64,000 nucleotides of DNA. Source: Candidatus Didemnitutus sp. (GTDB taxonomy: Bacteria; Verrucomicrobiota; Verrucomicrobiia; Opitutales; Opitutaceae). Below the pieces are notes generated by a model. It had not been told where the DNA came from, did not search any database, and saw only the letters and a program-made list of their open reading frames with translations. The position numbers and the translations under genes are program-made. This document shows positions 9,401 to 17,650 of this stretch, one piece after another (position 1 is the first letter of the stretch; each line of letters starts with the position of its first letter). The stretch spans positions 544,897 through 608,896 of the forward strand of contig JAHCAY010000002.1 in assembly GCA_019634575.1 (NCBI GenBank). The letters are read 5' to 3'.

Positions 9401-9514
9401 GGCGGTGTCGGCGCTGGCACCGTGCTGACGTTGCTGTTCCTGCCCGCGCTCTATGCCGCGTGGTTCAAGGTGAAGAATCCCGCCCACTACAAATATCACA
9501 AAACGATCCCGTGA
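6434..9514 (+). CDS. RND-family inner-membrane efflux transporter (AcrB/HAE-type)
   Basis: A 1026-residue protein, the normal length for RND pumps. The first membrane helix lies at about residues 14-33, followed by the porter domain (VWPGATAEEMQNQVADRLE). The TM4 proton-relay region contains GLLVDDAIIAIETMV with paired aspartates. A second helix bundle begins near LVLLFPIMILITLALIML, close to residue 860, and the protein ends near residue 1026. It uses the proton gradient to extrude substrates through the adaptor and outer-membrane factor encoded upstream. Substrate range cannot be deduced. Confidence 0.94.
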   Translation: MNRFNLSALAVKERAITLFFLIAIAAAGVLAFSRLGRAEDPTFVVKIMTVTAVWPGATAEEMQNQVADRLEKRLQELEHYDRTETSARPGLMTMKVYLKDSTPPKEVPEDFYQVRKKLGDEARFLPRGVLGPIFNDEYNDVYFSLYALNAPDLPHRDLVQDAERLRQRLTHVPGVQKVKIMGEQNQKIFVEISYQRLATLGLGAQALFSAIANHNDVTPSGFVEADGPRVYLRLDGAITDIDSVRSIPLPVPGKTLTVGDVAEVRRGYEDPPAFRIREAGEPALLLGVVMHKRYNGLTLGKDLAAEVRQLQAELPVGITLTQISDQGSVIKAAISEFMVKFFAALGVVILVSLLTLGFRVGIVVAAAVPLTLGAVFLIMLVTGRDFDRITLGALILSLGLLVDDAIIAIETMVVKMEEGWDRVKAAGYAWTSTAAPMLTGTLVTIAGFLPVGFARSTAGEYAGNIFWIVAFSLLVSWFVAVIFTPYLGVKLLPNIPAKAHGHQSIYGTKNYERFRRLIRTCVDYKWVTLGVTIGLFGASVAGMAIVKKQFFPNSDRTELTLEINLPAGSAFSATEQTVRRIEKAMMALPEAKRVTSYIGEGAPRFYMSLNSELPNPAFAQVVVQTENPKQRDVLKRKIRELVAEGSFPEARVRVTQFLFGPPVPYPVLFRVTGDNLDEIRRIANDVRLVMEKNPHLRDVHLDWGEKTPVLHLAFDEERLHLVGLNPQSAALQLQAILQGATVSQVRSGNRVVDVQVRSPKLERDGLDAIGDVVLRNEQGRSIPLRQIARLETRMEDAVLKRYNRELYIAVQGDVIDGQQPPDVTAEVLPQLAAIKASLPDGYRIDTGGSVEESAKANKALVLLFPIMILITLALIMLQVRSFSAMFMAFATGPLGLVGAVPTLLIFHQAFGFNAILGLIGLSGILIRNTLILVDQIQHDKAAGLSDYEAIIESTVRRARPVVLTAVAAMLAFIPLTHSSFWGSLAYVLIGGVGAGTVLTLLFLPALYAAWFKVKNPAHYKYHKTIP

Positions 9515-9612
9515 GCGGCGGCACCGATCCCGCACCGCAATCAATCGCCCCGCCACCACTGAGTCGCGTGACGCCGCATCGGAGTGACCGAACACGCTCG
9601 TCATCCCCGCTC

Positions 9613-9942
9613 ATGAAAACGCAAGCCACCCGTCGAGTCCTGCAGACAATTGTCCGCCGGGACTACGGCGGGTCGCAGGCGGATTTCTCGACGCGCTGCG
9701 GACTCGACACCGCCGATACGTCCCGCGTCATCGGCGGCATCCGGCCGGCGACGCCGGGCTTCGTCCGCCGCGCCGCGAGCGCGCTCAGCGCGCGAGCTGC
9801 GGCCGAACTGGTCACCGCGTTCCTCGCCGACGTCGCCACGGCAACCACTGATGTGTTTTCAGTGACCGTTGAGGTCTCGGCAAAGCGTCCCAACGCGACG
9901 CTGTCGGGCGAGCGTGACGCCCAGGGAAATGGCGCCGCATGA
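9613..9942 (+). CDS. Small protein with XRE-like helix-turn-helix
   Basis: A 109-residue reading frame. The segment SQADFSTRCGLDTADTSRVI followed by GGIRPATPGFVRRAASAL resembles an XRE-type helix-turn-helix spanning residues 20-60. The tail (about residues 80-109) has no recognisable domain. The frame could start upstream at 9460, but that would overlap the pump gene; the ATG at 9613 is preferred. Its stop overlaps the next regulator gene as ATGA, so the two are probably translationally coupled. A regulatory role is inferred. Confidence 0.6.
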   Translation: MKTQATRRVLQTIVRRDYGGSQADFSTRCGLDTADTSRVIGGIRPATPGFVRRAASALSARAAAELVTAFLADVATATTDVFSVTVEVSAKRPNATLSGERDAQGNGAA

Positions 9943-10385
9943 TCGATTTCAGTTCGCACTCCGCCCGCACTCTTCTCGCCCTCGCCCGGCGGCAGAGCGG
10001 GATCGACTCCGATCGCTGCGACTGCGCCTTCGCTCATCTCCTGGCGGCGGAGCAACTGCGAAGCGACCTCCGCAGCGCTCTCGCCCGCCACCGATTGAGC
10101 GATCTCCAATTCGCGATTCTCGTATCGCTGGTCGAGGCCGATCCGGAAACGATCCCGATGGCCACCTTGGCCCACCGCGCCGGTGTTTCGCGTTCCGCGG
10201 TGACCGAGGCGTTCGACGCCCTTCTGCGGTCAGGCCTGGCCAATCGCGCCCGTGATAAAAGTGATCGTCGGATCATTTACGGGGAAATCACCACGACCGG
10301 ACGCGAAACAATCCATCAAGCGATCAACGACTACCTGCGGATCGTGGCCCAGGCGCCAGCACCAGCGCGTCCTTTTCGACCGTGA
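9939..10385 (+). CDS. MarR-family regulator, 3' end antisense to a clpB remnant
   Basis: A 148-residue winged-helix protein. RLSDLQFAILVSLVEADPET, then ATLAHRAGVSRSAVTEAFDALLRSG and the wing RARDKSDRRIIYGEITTTG are typical MarR elements. The last residues, APAPARPFRP, are encoded by DNA antisense to the end of a decayed clpB fragment. The natural C-terminus may therefore have been replaced or extended. It is coupled to the preceding small HTH gene. The ligand and targets are unknown. Confidence 0.78.
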   Translation: MIDFSSHSARTLLALARRQSGIDSDRCDCAFAHLLAAEQLRSDLRSALARHRLSDLQFAILVSLVEADPETIPMATLAHRAGVSRSAVTEAFDALLRSGLANRARDKSDRRIIYGEITTTGRETIHQAINDYLRIVAQAPAPARPFRP

Positions 10386-10631
10386 ACGTCACCTTTGCGC
10401 CCTCCTCCACTTCGCCCGCGATCAACCCGCGCGCGAGGCGGGTTTCGAGGTGACGCTGCAGAAAACGCCTCAGCGGACGCGCGCCGAAGACCGGATCGTA
10501 GCCCTTTTCCGCGACCCAGACTTTAGCCTTCGGATCGAGCACGACGGCATACGGCTTGCGCCGCACCGCCTCGGTGAGCTGGCCGCCCTCGTCGTAGCCG
10601 ACATAGCGCCGGTGACGCACCGATCACGCGC
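10324..10631 (-). pseudogene. Decayed clpB fragment (C-terminal part, internal deletion)
   Basis: On the minus strand this reads YVGYDEGGQLTEAVRRKPYA, then VVL fused directly to DPKAKVWVAEKGYDPVFGAR and a C-terminal segment (RFLQRHLETRLARGLIAG). These are two separated pieces of ClpB. Compared with the intact clpB in this window, the missing piece is 363 bases (121 codons) and the junction falls at a shared GAGC. Homology continues to about 10631 but out of frame. There is no AAA+ Walker motif or N-terminal domain, so it cannot be a working chaperone. Its bases differ substantially from the intact gene, pointing to an old or foreign copy. Confidence 0.8.
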
Positions 10632-10680
10632 AGAAAAGCCCGGGACGATGAAACATCCACGGTGCGGCATGCTTGAGGAT

Positions 10681-10704
10681 AGTATCACTCCGGAGCTCGA
10701 TACT
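10681..10704. promoter_or_regulatory. Inverted repeat AGTATC-N12-GATACT upstream of the AraC gene
   Basis: Perfect 6-base arms flank a 12-base centre that itself contains the palindrome CTCCGGAG. It lies about 145 bases upstream of the AraC-type start, in the gap after the clpB remnant. It may be a regulator site, but arms this short can also occur by chance. Confidence 0.3.
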
Positions 10705-10849
10705 TACCGTGAACAGTCGGACAGGATCTGCATCGCAGCGGTTTTTGCACCACACCGGCCGCAACTGAAATTCAAATCGGTGAATCTCACCGTCCTCGCG
10801 TCGGGTCTTGAACTGGCGCCGCCGGTCGGGCATTGGACAGCGAAGTTCC

Positions 10850-11800
10850 ATGGAAACCCACCTCGAGCGCATCGAGCACCAGGAGAATCTGCCGCTGCGG
10901 ATTTTCGTGCACAGCGTGAGGAACTGCGCGAGCCACTGCCATCGCGATTCGGAATTTCTCCTCGTGTTGCGCGGCCAGGTGATGGTGCAGACGAGCGAGG
11001 GCCAGGTCGCGCTCAAACCCGACGACGTTTACTTCATCCCGAGCGGCGAAATGCATTTCACGCACGAGACAACCGGCACCAACCTGCTTGTCGCGCTCCA
11101 GATCGACACCGCCTTCGCCACGCGCCTCGATCCCGACTTTCCACGCCGGCGTTTCGCCTACAACCAAATCGGTCGCCGCTTCCCCAACGACCGCCGCTTG
11201 CAAGCGACACGTGAGATCGTCGCCGAGATTCTCTGGGAAATGCGCATGCGGCGCGAAGGCTACCGCTTCCAAGTCGAATCCCACCTGCTCCGCCTGCTCA
11301 CGCTGCTCGTGCGCGACGTGCCGTCCACTCTCGCCGCCCCGCCGAAAGCCGAGCCGCAGAATATCGCCGACGACGCGCTCGGCCAGCGACTCGCGCGCCT
11401 CGTCACCTACCTCGAGGCGCACAGCAATGAGGAAATCTCTTCCGCCGAACTCGCCGCGAGCGAATCCGTATCGGTCAGCTATCTCGCGCGGCTCTTCAAG
11501 ACCCGCCTTGGCTGCACCGTAAGCGAATACGTCAGTATCGTGCGCACGAAAAAATCGCTCCCGCTCCTCGCCCGCCGCGAAACCACGATCCTCGACGTGG
11601 CCATGGAATGCGGTTTCCCCAACGTGAAGAGCTACAACACGGCGTTCAAACGCCTCTTCAATCTCACGCCCTCGCAATGGCGCCAGCAGGCGGGTAGCGA
11701 TATCCCTGGCATTGGCGAAAGTGCCTACAACCGCTGCGACGCCGGGTTCGCGTTCCACCTGCTGAGAAAATACCTGCCCGCTGGCAGTGCCTACGCTTAA
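10850..11800 (+). CDS. AraC-family transcriptional regulator with N-terminal cupin
   Basis: A 316-residue regulator. The N-terminal half looks like a cupin sensor (HCHRDSEFLLVLRGQVMVQT, then DDVYFIPSGEMHFTHE). The C-terminal half has the two AraC helix-turn-helices, with SVSYLARLFKTRLGCTVSEY and MECGFPNVKSYNTAFKRLF followed by the signature LTPSQWRQQ. The ATG at 10850 was preferred over the upstream in-frame 10808 because the cupin starts directly after it. The gene sits 17 bases before a GH3 gene on the same strand, so it probably activates glycan-processing genes including that one. Confidence 0.88.
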   Translation: METHLERIEHQENLPLRIFVHSVRNCASHCHRDSEFLLVLRGQVMVQTSEGQVALKPDDVYFIPSGEMHFTHETTGTNLLVALQIDTAFATRLDPDFPRRRFAYNQIGRRFPNDRRLQATREIVAEILWEMRMRREGYRFQVESHLLRLLTLLVRDVPSTLAAPPKAEPQNIADDALGQRLARLVTYLEAHSNEEISSAELAASESVSVSYLARLFKTRLGCTVSEYVSIVRTKKSLPLLARRETTILDVAMECGFPNVKSYNTAFKRLFNLTPSQWRQQAGSDIPGIGESAYNRCDAGFAFHLLRKYLPAGSAYA

Positions 11801-11817
11801 GCCTCGCCGTAAACTTC

Positions 11818-13455
11818 ATGGGCAAACGCTCTCCCGCGCTCGCTGCCGCTCCCTTTCACCTCGCCCCGCCCGCCATCCGTTGGGTTGAGGTCTCTCACGC
11901 CGGTCTCACGCTCGAGCACAAGCTCGCGCAACTCATCGTCGTCCAGTCGATCGACTCCAGCCGCGAAAATCTCGAGCGCTTCGCCGCGCTCGGCATCGGC
12001 GGTCTCTTCTGCCGCGCCGGCGGCCCGATCGACTCGCTGCGCACCGCCATCGAGCATCTCCAATCGCGCTCGCCTGTGCCCGCACTGATTTGCGGCGACC
12101 TCGAGCTCGGAGCCGAAGGAGCGATCGGCGGCATCGGCACCGTTTTCCCGAATCAGATGACCGTCGCCGCGACACGCGACGCGCGTTGGGCGGAGCGGAT
12201 GGCGCGCATCGCCGCGCGCGAAGGCCGCGCGGGGGGCTTCAATTGCTCGTTCAGCCCCGTCGCCGATCTCCCCCTGAATCAGCGCAACGCCCTCGTGAGC
12301 ACGCGCTCGTTCGGCGACGATGCCGCGCTGGTCGCGCGGTTTTGCGCTGCTTACGTCCGCACGCTGCAGCGCGGTGGTATCGCCGCGTGTGTGAAACACT
12401 GGCCGGGCGACGGCTGGGATGATCGCAACCAGCACTTCGTGACCACGCGCAACGGCCTATCGTTCGCGCAATGGGAGGCGACTTACGGTCGTGTTTATCG
12501 CAGCGCGATTCGCGCCGGCGCGCTCGCGGTCATGAGCGCGCACATCGCGCTGCCGTCGTTCCGCGACGCCGGCGATGCGCCCGCAAGCCTGTCCGCTGCG
12601 CTCAACCTCCGCCTCCTCCGCCAGCGCCTCGGTTTCCGCGGCGTGATCGTCTCTGACGCCAGCACGATGGGCGGCGTCACTTCGCTCGCGCCCCGCTCTA
12701 GGTTTGTTCCGCAAATCATCGCCAACGGCTGCGACCTGCTGCTGTTTTCCAACGATCCGGAGCTCGACCTGCATTACTTGCGCGAAGCTGTGCGCGACGG
12801 ACGGCTGCCGGTTGCGCGCGTCGACGAAGCCGTCACGCGCGTTCTCGCGCTCAAGGCCGCGGTGGGGCTCTGGCGCACGCGCCGGCTGGCCGCGGTGCTT
12901 CCCGCAAGCCACCGCCAACGTCATCAGCAATGGGCGCGGGATTGCGCCCGACGAGCGGTCACGCTTGTGAAGGACGAGCAGCGCCTGCTGCCGCTCTCCC
13001 CGCGACGGCATCGGCGTGTGCTGTTGATCCAGGAGTGGTCGCGCCACATCCCGAAGCCGAACACCTATGCGCCGGAACTGGAACTCGAACGTCGGCTCGT
13101 CGCGAAAGGCTTCCGCGTCGAACGCTTCGCGCCCGACACCGATGTCCATCGCGACTACTACGACGTCGTCATCTACGCGGTCGCCGAGGAGGCCTCGAAA
13201 GTGCGCACCGCGATGGACCTGCGCTGGCTCGACCTGCAAGGCGGCTTTCCGCGTGCGATGGACCGCTACTGGCACGACGTGCCGACGGTATTCATCGCCT
13301 TCGGTTCGCCGTTCCATCTGCGCGACGTGCCGGCGTGTCCCACGTTCATCAACGCCTACTCGCTCGCCCCGGTGGTCCAGGATGCAGTCGTGCAAGCGCT
13401 CGTCGGTGCGATTCCGTTCCGGGGGCGTTCGCCGGTGCGGCTGAGCGAAACGTAG
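11818..13455 (+). CDS. Glycoside hydrolase family 3 protein (beta-N-acetylhexosaminidase-like)
   Basis: A 545-residue protein with a GH3 N-terminal barrel. The KHWPGDG motif puts Lys193-His194 in the substrate site, the loop after it reads DDRNQH, and the catalytic nucleophile is probably Asp280 in VIVSDASTMGG. Residues about 365-540 resemble the GH3 C-terminal domain. There is no signal peptide, so it likely acts on imported oligosaccharides in the cytoplasm. The NagZ-like layout suggests N-acetylglucosaminides or related sugars, but the substrate is not proven. It follows an AraC gene closely and is a paralogue of the GH3 half of the fusion protein at 18729-21155. Confidence 0.85.
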   Translation: MGKRSPALAAAPFHLAPPAIRWVEVSHAGLTLEHKLAQLIVVQSIDSSRENLERFAALGIGGLFCRAGGPIDSLRTAIEHLQSRSPVPALICGDLELGAEGAIGGIGTVFPNQMTVAATRDARWAERMARIAAREGRAGGFNCSFSPVADLPLNQRNALVSTRSFGDDAALVARFCAAYVRTLQRGGIAACVKHWPGDGWDDRNQHFVTTRNGLSFAQWEATYGRVYRSAIRAGALAVMSAHIALPSFRDAGDAPASLSAALNLRLLRQRLGFRGVIVSDASTMGGVTSLAPRSRFVPQIIANGCDLLLFSNDPELDLHYLREAVRDGRLPVARVDEAVTRVLALKAAVGLWRTRRLAAVLPASHRQRHQQWARDCARRAVTLVKDEQRLLPLSPRRHRRVLLIQEWSRHIPKPNTYAPELELERRLVAKGFRVERFAPDTDVHRDYYDVVIYAVAEEASKVRTAMDLRWLDLQGGFPRAMDRYWHDVPTVFIAFGSPFHLRDVPACPTFINAYSLAPVVQDAVVQALVGAIPFRGRSPVRLSET

Positions 13456-13500
13456 ACAAAACGGCGTGGCCGAGGGCGACGCGTTGCACCTGCCGAATCA

Positions 13501-15786
13501 TCAGGGCTGCGTGACCAACCTCAGCAGTTGCCGCGCGTCGGCGCGCGAGGGGTCGATCGCGAGCGCGCGCGCCGCCGCAGCTTGAGCGCCACGGCGGTCT
13601 CCCGTCTGCAACAACACCGTCGCGAGCGCATAAGGATAATCCGCGATCGCCGGTGCGGCCTTCTCGGCGGCGCCGAGAGCCGCGACGGCGTCAGCCGCGC
13701 GCCGCTGCTGCGCGAGCAGCAAACCGAGGTTATACCACGCCCGGTGCAGATCCGGCACGCGCGCGACCGCCAAGCGCAGGTAGCGCTCCGCATCGCCCAT
13801 TCGACCGATCTCGGCGAACGCGAGGGCGGCACTCTGCGCCAGCTCACCGTCGTTCGGGGCAAGATCAGCGGCGCGCGCCAACTGCGCGGCGGCTTCGCCC
13901 GTTTTTCCGGCGCTCGCGAGCACGAGGCCGAGGGTTTGCCGTAAACCAGGCGAATTCGCATCCCATTCGATTGCCTGGGTCAATTTGCCCTCGGCCTCGT
14001 CGAATCTCCCGCGATTCGCCAAATCTTGCGCGAACAGCGCCAGGCCGCCGGGCTGATCGAGACCGAGCGCGAGATACGCATCGAGTTCGCGCCGCGCCGC
14101 CGAATCCACGGGCAATTCCCGCGAAAGCACCCACGCCACATCGAGGCGCACCGACCGCACCGGATCATTCAACAGCGGCGCCAACGCCGTGCGCTCATCC
14201 GCGCCTCGCCCGACCGTCCGCGCCGCCGCCGAGCGCACCAGCGGATCGGCATCGCGCAACGCCTCGCGCGCGACGGTCGCGACACGCGGGTCGTTGGCGG
14301 CTCCCGCCAGCAACTCCAGCATCGTCGCGCGCCACACTGCGATGTCTTCCTTCGGCCAGAGGGTCAGCAACCCGTCGACTGCTTCCGGCCGGCCGGCTTG
14401 CGCTGCAACGATGGCGCGCGTGCGGCGGCGCTGGCGGGTATCCATTCGGTCGCCATACCACTTCTCCGCGGCCTCGATCGACCACTCGACTGGCTTGTCC
14501 GTGTGACAACGCGAGCAGGCGTCGGGGATGCCGAGTTCGCGGTTCAAAAGCGGATCGGGAATCAGGAAGCCGTGATCATGCCGCGGCGCACGCTGCATGT
14601 AGGTGGTCGTCGGCATGTGGCAGGCGACGCAGGAGTTGCCGGTGCTGCCGTCCTTGTGGTGCGAATGCGCCAACGGATCGATCGGCACCGCGCGCACCCC
14701 GTTGGGCTGCTCGCGTCCCGGTGCGGCGTGACACTGCAGGCAGAGCTGATTCTGGTCGATCGGCAGGAGCGTCTTCGTCGTGTGCGGATCGTGACAGTCG
14801 AAACACGTCACGCCCCCGTGCCCGCCCATGCGGCTCAGACGAAACGAGGTCCAATTGAAATCCTCGTCGCGTTGCTGCCCATCGGGGAAATACGTGTGCG
14901 GATCGACCGGGATCACGAGCCGGTGGTGATCGGCGTAAGTATCGCCGGGTTGAAAATCACCCGTCAACGGCTCGCCGCGCGCGTGGCAGGTCGCGCACAC
15001 TTGCATCATCTTCGTGCGGTCACCGAAAAACGGCCCTGGCTTCGGAGCACCGAGCGGGCGCGTGGTATTCTTCGGCAGGAAGCGGTGGTCGTCGGGCATC
15101 GCGCCGTGGCATTGGATGCAGCCGACGCCATGCTCGACCCAGCTCGAGCGGTAACTGTCGGTCGCCGGGTCGTAGTTCTTGCGATAGCCGGTCATGTGGC
15201 ACGGCGCGCACATCGAGTTCCAATTCATCCCGCGCCCGGTCCAGTGGCCCCATTCGCCCGGTTGACGATTCTCGGCACCGAAGACATTGAACCACTCGCC
15301 GCGCTTCACATCGAAGGCCATGTCGGTCGGCTGCCAGCGGCCGCCGGGAGCCGGGACGAGCGGCTGCCAGAGCGGCTTCGCGCCGAGAATAAAATCCGGC
15401 GCAAGTTCGCGCGTCGTCCCGTCTGTCCGTTGCTCGATCATCACCGGCCGCCGGTTGTGCGACACGAGCGCGAAGCGCGCTCCGCCGTCCGCGATCTCCG
15501 TCGCAATGGAGAACGCCGCGGCATCCCGCACCGGGTCGAGCGGACGATTCGCCTGCGCATGGTCCGTGCCCTGCCAGGCGCGGTAAATCTCCTCGTGGCA
15601 CTCGCGACACGACGCCGAGGTCTGCGCGACCGCCGCGGCAACCGGGCGCCGCACCGCCGTCGATGGCGTCCGCGAACACCCGCCGAGCGCTCCGGCGAGC
15701 ATTGCGCCGGTGCCGGCGGCGACGACCAGCGCCGTCGCGAAGCGCTGCATCGGCACGCGCGACCAGCTCGACGATTTCGTTTTCAC
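13501..15786 (-). CDS. Octaheme c-type cytochrome lipoprotein with HEAT/TPR-like C-terminus
   Basis: A 761-residue protein with a signal peptide ending in the lipobox LGGC (Cys37). Eight CXXCH haem sites follow: CRECH (from Cys60), CAPCH, CIQCH, CATCH, CFDCH, CLQCH, CVACH and CSRCH, all in the first 460 residues. Extra His residues could serve as distal ligands. The C-terminal 300 residues are Ala/Leu-rich helical repeats: HEAT-like (DPLVRSAAARTVGRGADERT) and then TPR-like (RAWYNLGLLLAQQRRAADAV). The layout resembles cytochrome c554-type proteins with TPRs. It would carry electrons in the periplasm or at a membrane surface. No partner reductase or oxidase gene is adjacent, so its role is open. 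Confidence 0.87.
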   Translation of the reverse strand: MKTKSSSWSRVPMQRFATALVVAAGTGAMLAGALGGCSRTPSTAVRRPVAAAVAQTSASCRECHEEIYRAWQGTDHAQANRPLDPVRDAAAFSIATEIADGGARFALVSHNRRPVMIEQRTDGTTRELAPDFILGAKPLWQPLVPAPGGRWQPTDMAFDVKRGEWFNVFGAENRQPGEWGHWTGRGMNWNSMCAPCHMTGYRKNYDPATDSYRSSWVEHGVGCIQCHGAMPDDHRFLPKNTTRPLGAPKPGPFFGDRTKMMQVCATCHARGEPLTGDFQPGDTYADHHRLVIPVDPHTYFPDGQQRDEDFNWTSFRLSRMGGHGGVTCFDCHDPHTTKTLLPIDQNQLCLQCHAAPGREQPNGVRAVPIDPLAHSHHKDGSTGNSCVACHMPTTTYMQRAPRHDHGFLIPDPLLNRELGIPDACSRCHTDKPVEWSIEAAEKWYGDRMDTRQRRRTRAIVAAQAGRPEAVDGLLTLWPKEDIAVWRATMLELLAGAANDPRVATVAREALRDADPLVRSAAARTVGRGADERTALAPLLNDPVRSVRLDVAWVLSRELPVDSAARRELDAYLALGLDQPGGLALFAQDLANRGRFDEAEGKLTQAIEWDANSPGLRQTLGLVLASAGKTGEAAAQLARAADLAPNDGELAQSAALAFAEIGRMGDAERYLRLAVARVPDLHRAWYNLGLLLAQQRRAADAVAALGAAEKAAPAIADYPYALATVLLQTGDRRGAQAAAARALAIDPSRADARQLLRLVTQP

Positions 15787-15876
15787 ACAGACGCGACGGC
15801 TATCCGCGTTCCCAATCGCAATGCAAACTCCAACTGGTCGGTGCAGCCTCCTTCGGGACAGAATCTTGCCGTTGCG

Positions 15877-15912
15877 GCGATTTTTGAAGCGCGGTTCACT
15901 GCCGGCGTCGCG
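15877..15912. repeat. 36-bp upstream element, copy 1 (before the sulfatase operon)
   Basis: This stretch matches 26095-26130 at all but two positions by eye. Its core TGAAGCGCGGTTCA is an almost perfect 14-base palindrome with a CG-rich centre, the layout of many LacI-family operators. It ends 106 bases before the sulfatase start codon. A weak -10-like TTATGCT lies 17 bases further on. A shared regulator is inferred. Confidence 0.6.
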
Positions 15913-16018
15913 TGCCCCTCACGGAGTCGTTATGCTCCGGTCGTCGAGCGCGGGCTCTCCGCCGTTCGCCTCACCTCAACCCCGCTCGCCCCGCCTCCCG
16001 GCTCACCCGACGCTTCCC

Positions 16019-17650
16019 ATGAAACGTCTCCCGCACTTCCTCACGTTCGTCCTCACGGCCGGTCTGCCTGCGCTCTTGTCCGGCGCCGAGGCTGCGAGCG
16101 CGCCGACGCCGACCAAGCGCCCGAACATCGTCTTCATATTTTCCGACGACCACGCCTGGCAGGCCATCAGCGCCTATGGCGACGACCGCAAATTGATCGA
16201 GACGCGCAACATCGATCGTCTCGCCCGCGAAGGCGTGCGCTTCGACCGCTGCCTCGTGCCCAATCCGCTGTGCGGCCCGAGTCGCGCCACAATGCTCACT
16301 GGGCTCTACAACCACGTGAACGGCTTCGTGAACAACTCGAACAGGGTCTTCGACAACACGCAGACCACGTTTCCGAAACTGCTCCACGCCGCCGGCTATC
16401 AGACCGCCGTCATCGGCAAGTGGCACCTCGAATCCGACCCGACCGGCTTCGACTTCTGGCAAATCGTTCCGGGGCAGGGCGACTACTACAACCCGCCGAT
16501 GGTTCGCAACGGCGAGAGAATCACCGAGCCCGGCTACGTCACCGACATCATCACCGACCGCTCCATCGAGTGGCTCGAACACCGCGACAAGTCGAAGCCG
16601 TTCCTCCTCATGACGCACCACAAGGCACCGCATCGCGCGTGGATGCCGGCCCTGCGTCACCTCACCGCCGACGGCGATCGCCGCTACGAGGAGCCGGCGA
16701 CGCTGTTCGACGACTATGCCGGCCGCGGTGCCGCCGAGCACAGCCAGGACATGATGATCGCGAACACGCTGAACGACGTGGATCTCAAGTTCGCTCCGCC
16801 CGCCCGTCTCACCGCCGAACAGCGCCGCGAGTGGGACGCCTACTACGGTCCGCGCAACGAGACGTTTCGCGCCGCCAATCTCCAGGGTCGCGACCTCGTG
16901 CGCTGGAAATACCAACGCTACATGCACGACTACCTCGCGTGCATCCGCTCGGTCGACGAGGGCGTCGGCCGCCTGCTTGATTATCTCGACCGCGAGGGCC
17001 TCGCCGGGAACACGATCGTGGTCTACTCGTCCGATCAGGGCTTTTTCCTCGGCGAACACGGCTGGTTCGACAAACGCTGGATTTTCGAGGAATCGGCGCG
17101 CACACCGCTGCTCGTGCGCTGGCCGGCGCTGGCCAAGGCCGGCGGCGTGGTGCGTGACATCGTCTCGAATGTCGATTTCGCCGAGACGTTCCTCGACGCC
17201 GCTGGTGTCGCCGTGCCGGCGGGGATGCAGGGCCGCAGCTTCGTGCCGCTCCTGCGTGGCGAGCGCCCGACGGACTGGCGCACCGCGTTTTATTTTCAGT
17301 ATTTCGAATACCCGGCGTTCCACCGGGTGCGCCCGCACTACGGCGTCGTCACCGATCGCTACAAGCTCGTGCACTTCCCCGCGCCGCCCGACCGCAACGG
17401 CGAGGATTACTGGGAACTTTTCGACCTAGGCCTCGACCCGCATGAGATGACGAGCGTCTTCGGTCAGGAGCGCTACGCCGAAATGCAAAAGGAGTTGATG
17501 GCCGATCTCTCGCGTCTTCGCCGAGAACTCAAGGTGCCCGAGAAAATCCCGCACGACTGGTTCGGCATCGAAACGCAATACCCGGCGCATCTCCAGATGG
17601 GCAAACCGGTGACCGGTCCAACGGCGGAACCTTCGCACAAGCAGCCGTGA
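16019..17650 (+). CDS. Type I sulfatase (secreted arylsulfatase-like)
   Basis: A 543-residue enzyme. The ATG at 16019 opens a signal peptide ending near LLSGAEA. NIVFIFSDDHAWQAISAYG supplies the metal-binding Asp pair. The catalytic cysteine is Cys85 in LCGPSRATML, which matches the C-x-P-S-R site converted to formylglycine. GKWHLES and VYSSDQGFFLGEHGWFDKRW give the other conserved active-site residues. It would remove sulfate esters from glycans in the periplasm and needs a formylglycine-generating enzyme encoded elsewhere. It is the first gene of a co-directional cluster to 25920, downstream of the 36-bp element. The exact substrate is not known. Confidence 0.93.
   Translation: MKRLPHFLTFVLTAGLPALLSGAEAASAPTPTKRPNIVFIFSDDHAWQAISAYGDDRKLIETRNIDRLAREGVRFDRCLVPNPLCGPSRATMLTGLYNHVNGFVNNSNRVFDNTQTTFPKLLHAAGYQTAVIGKWHLESDPTGFDFWQIVPGQGDYYNPPMVRNGERITEPGYVTDIITDRSIEWLEHRDKSKPFLLMTHHKAPHRAWMPALRHLTADGDRRYEEPATLFDDYAGRGAAEHSQDMMIANTLNDVDLKFAPPARLTAEQRREWDAYYGPRNETFRAANLQGRDLVRWKYQRYMHDYLACIRSVDEGVGRLLDYLDREGLAGNTIVVYSSDQGFFLGEHGWFDKRWIFEESARTPLLVRWPALAKAGGVVRDIVSNVDFAETFLDAAGVAVPAGMQGRSFVPLLRGERPTDWRTAFYFQYFEYPAFHRVRPHYGVVTDRYKLVHFPAPPDRNGEDYWELFDLGLDPHEMTSVFGQERYAEMQKELMADLSRLRRELKVPEKIPHDWFGIETQYPAHLQMGKPVTGPTAEPSHKQP

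Noticed and set aside
10621..10849. Extra gene between the clpB relic and the AraC gene
   Set aside because: Frames here are short, lack domains and run across the relic.
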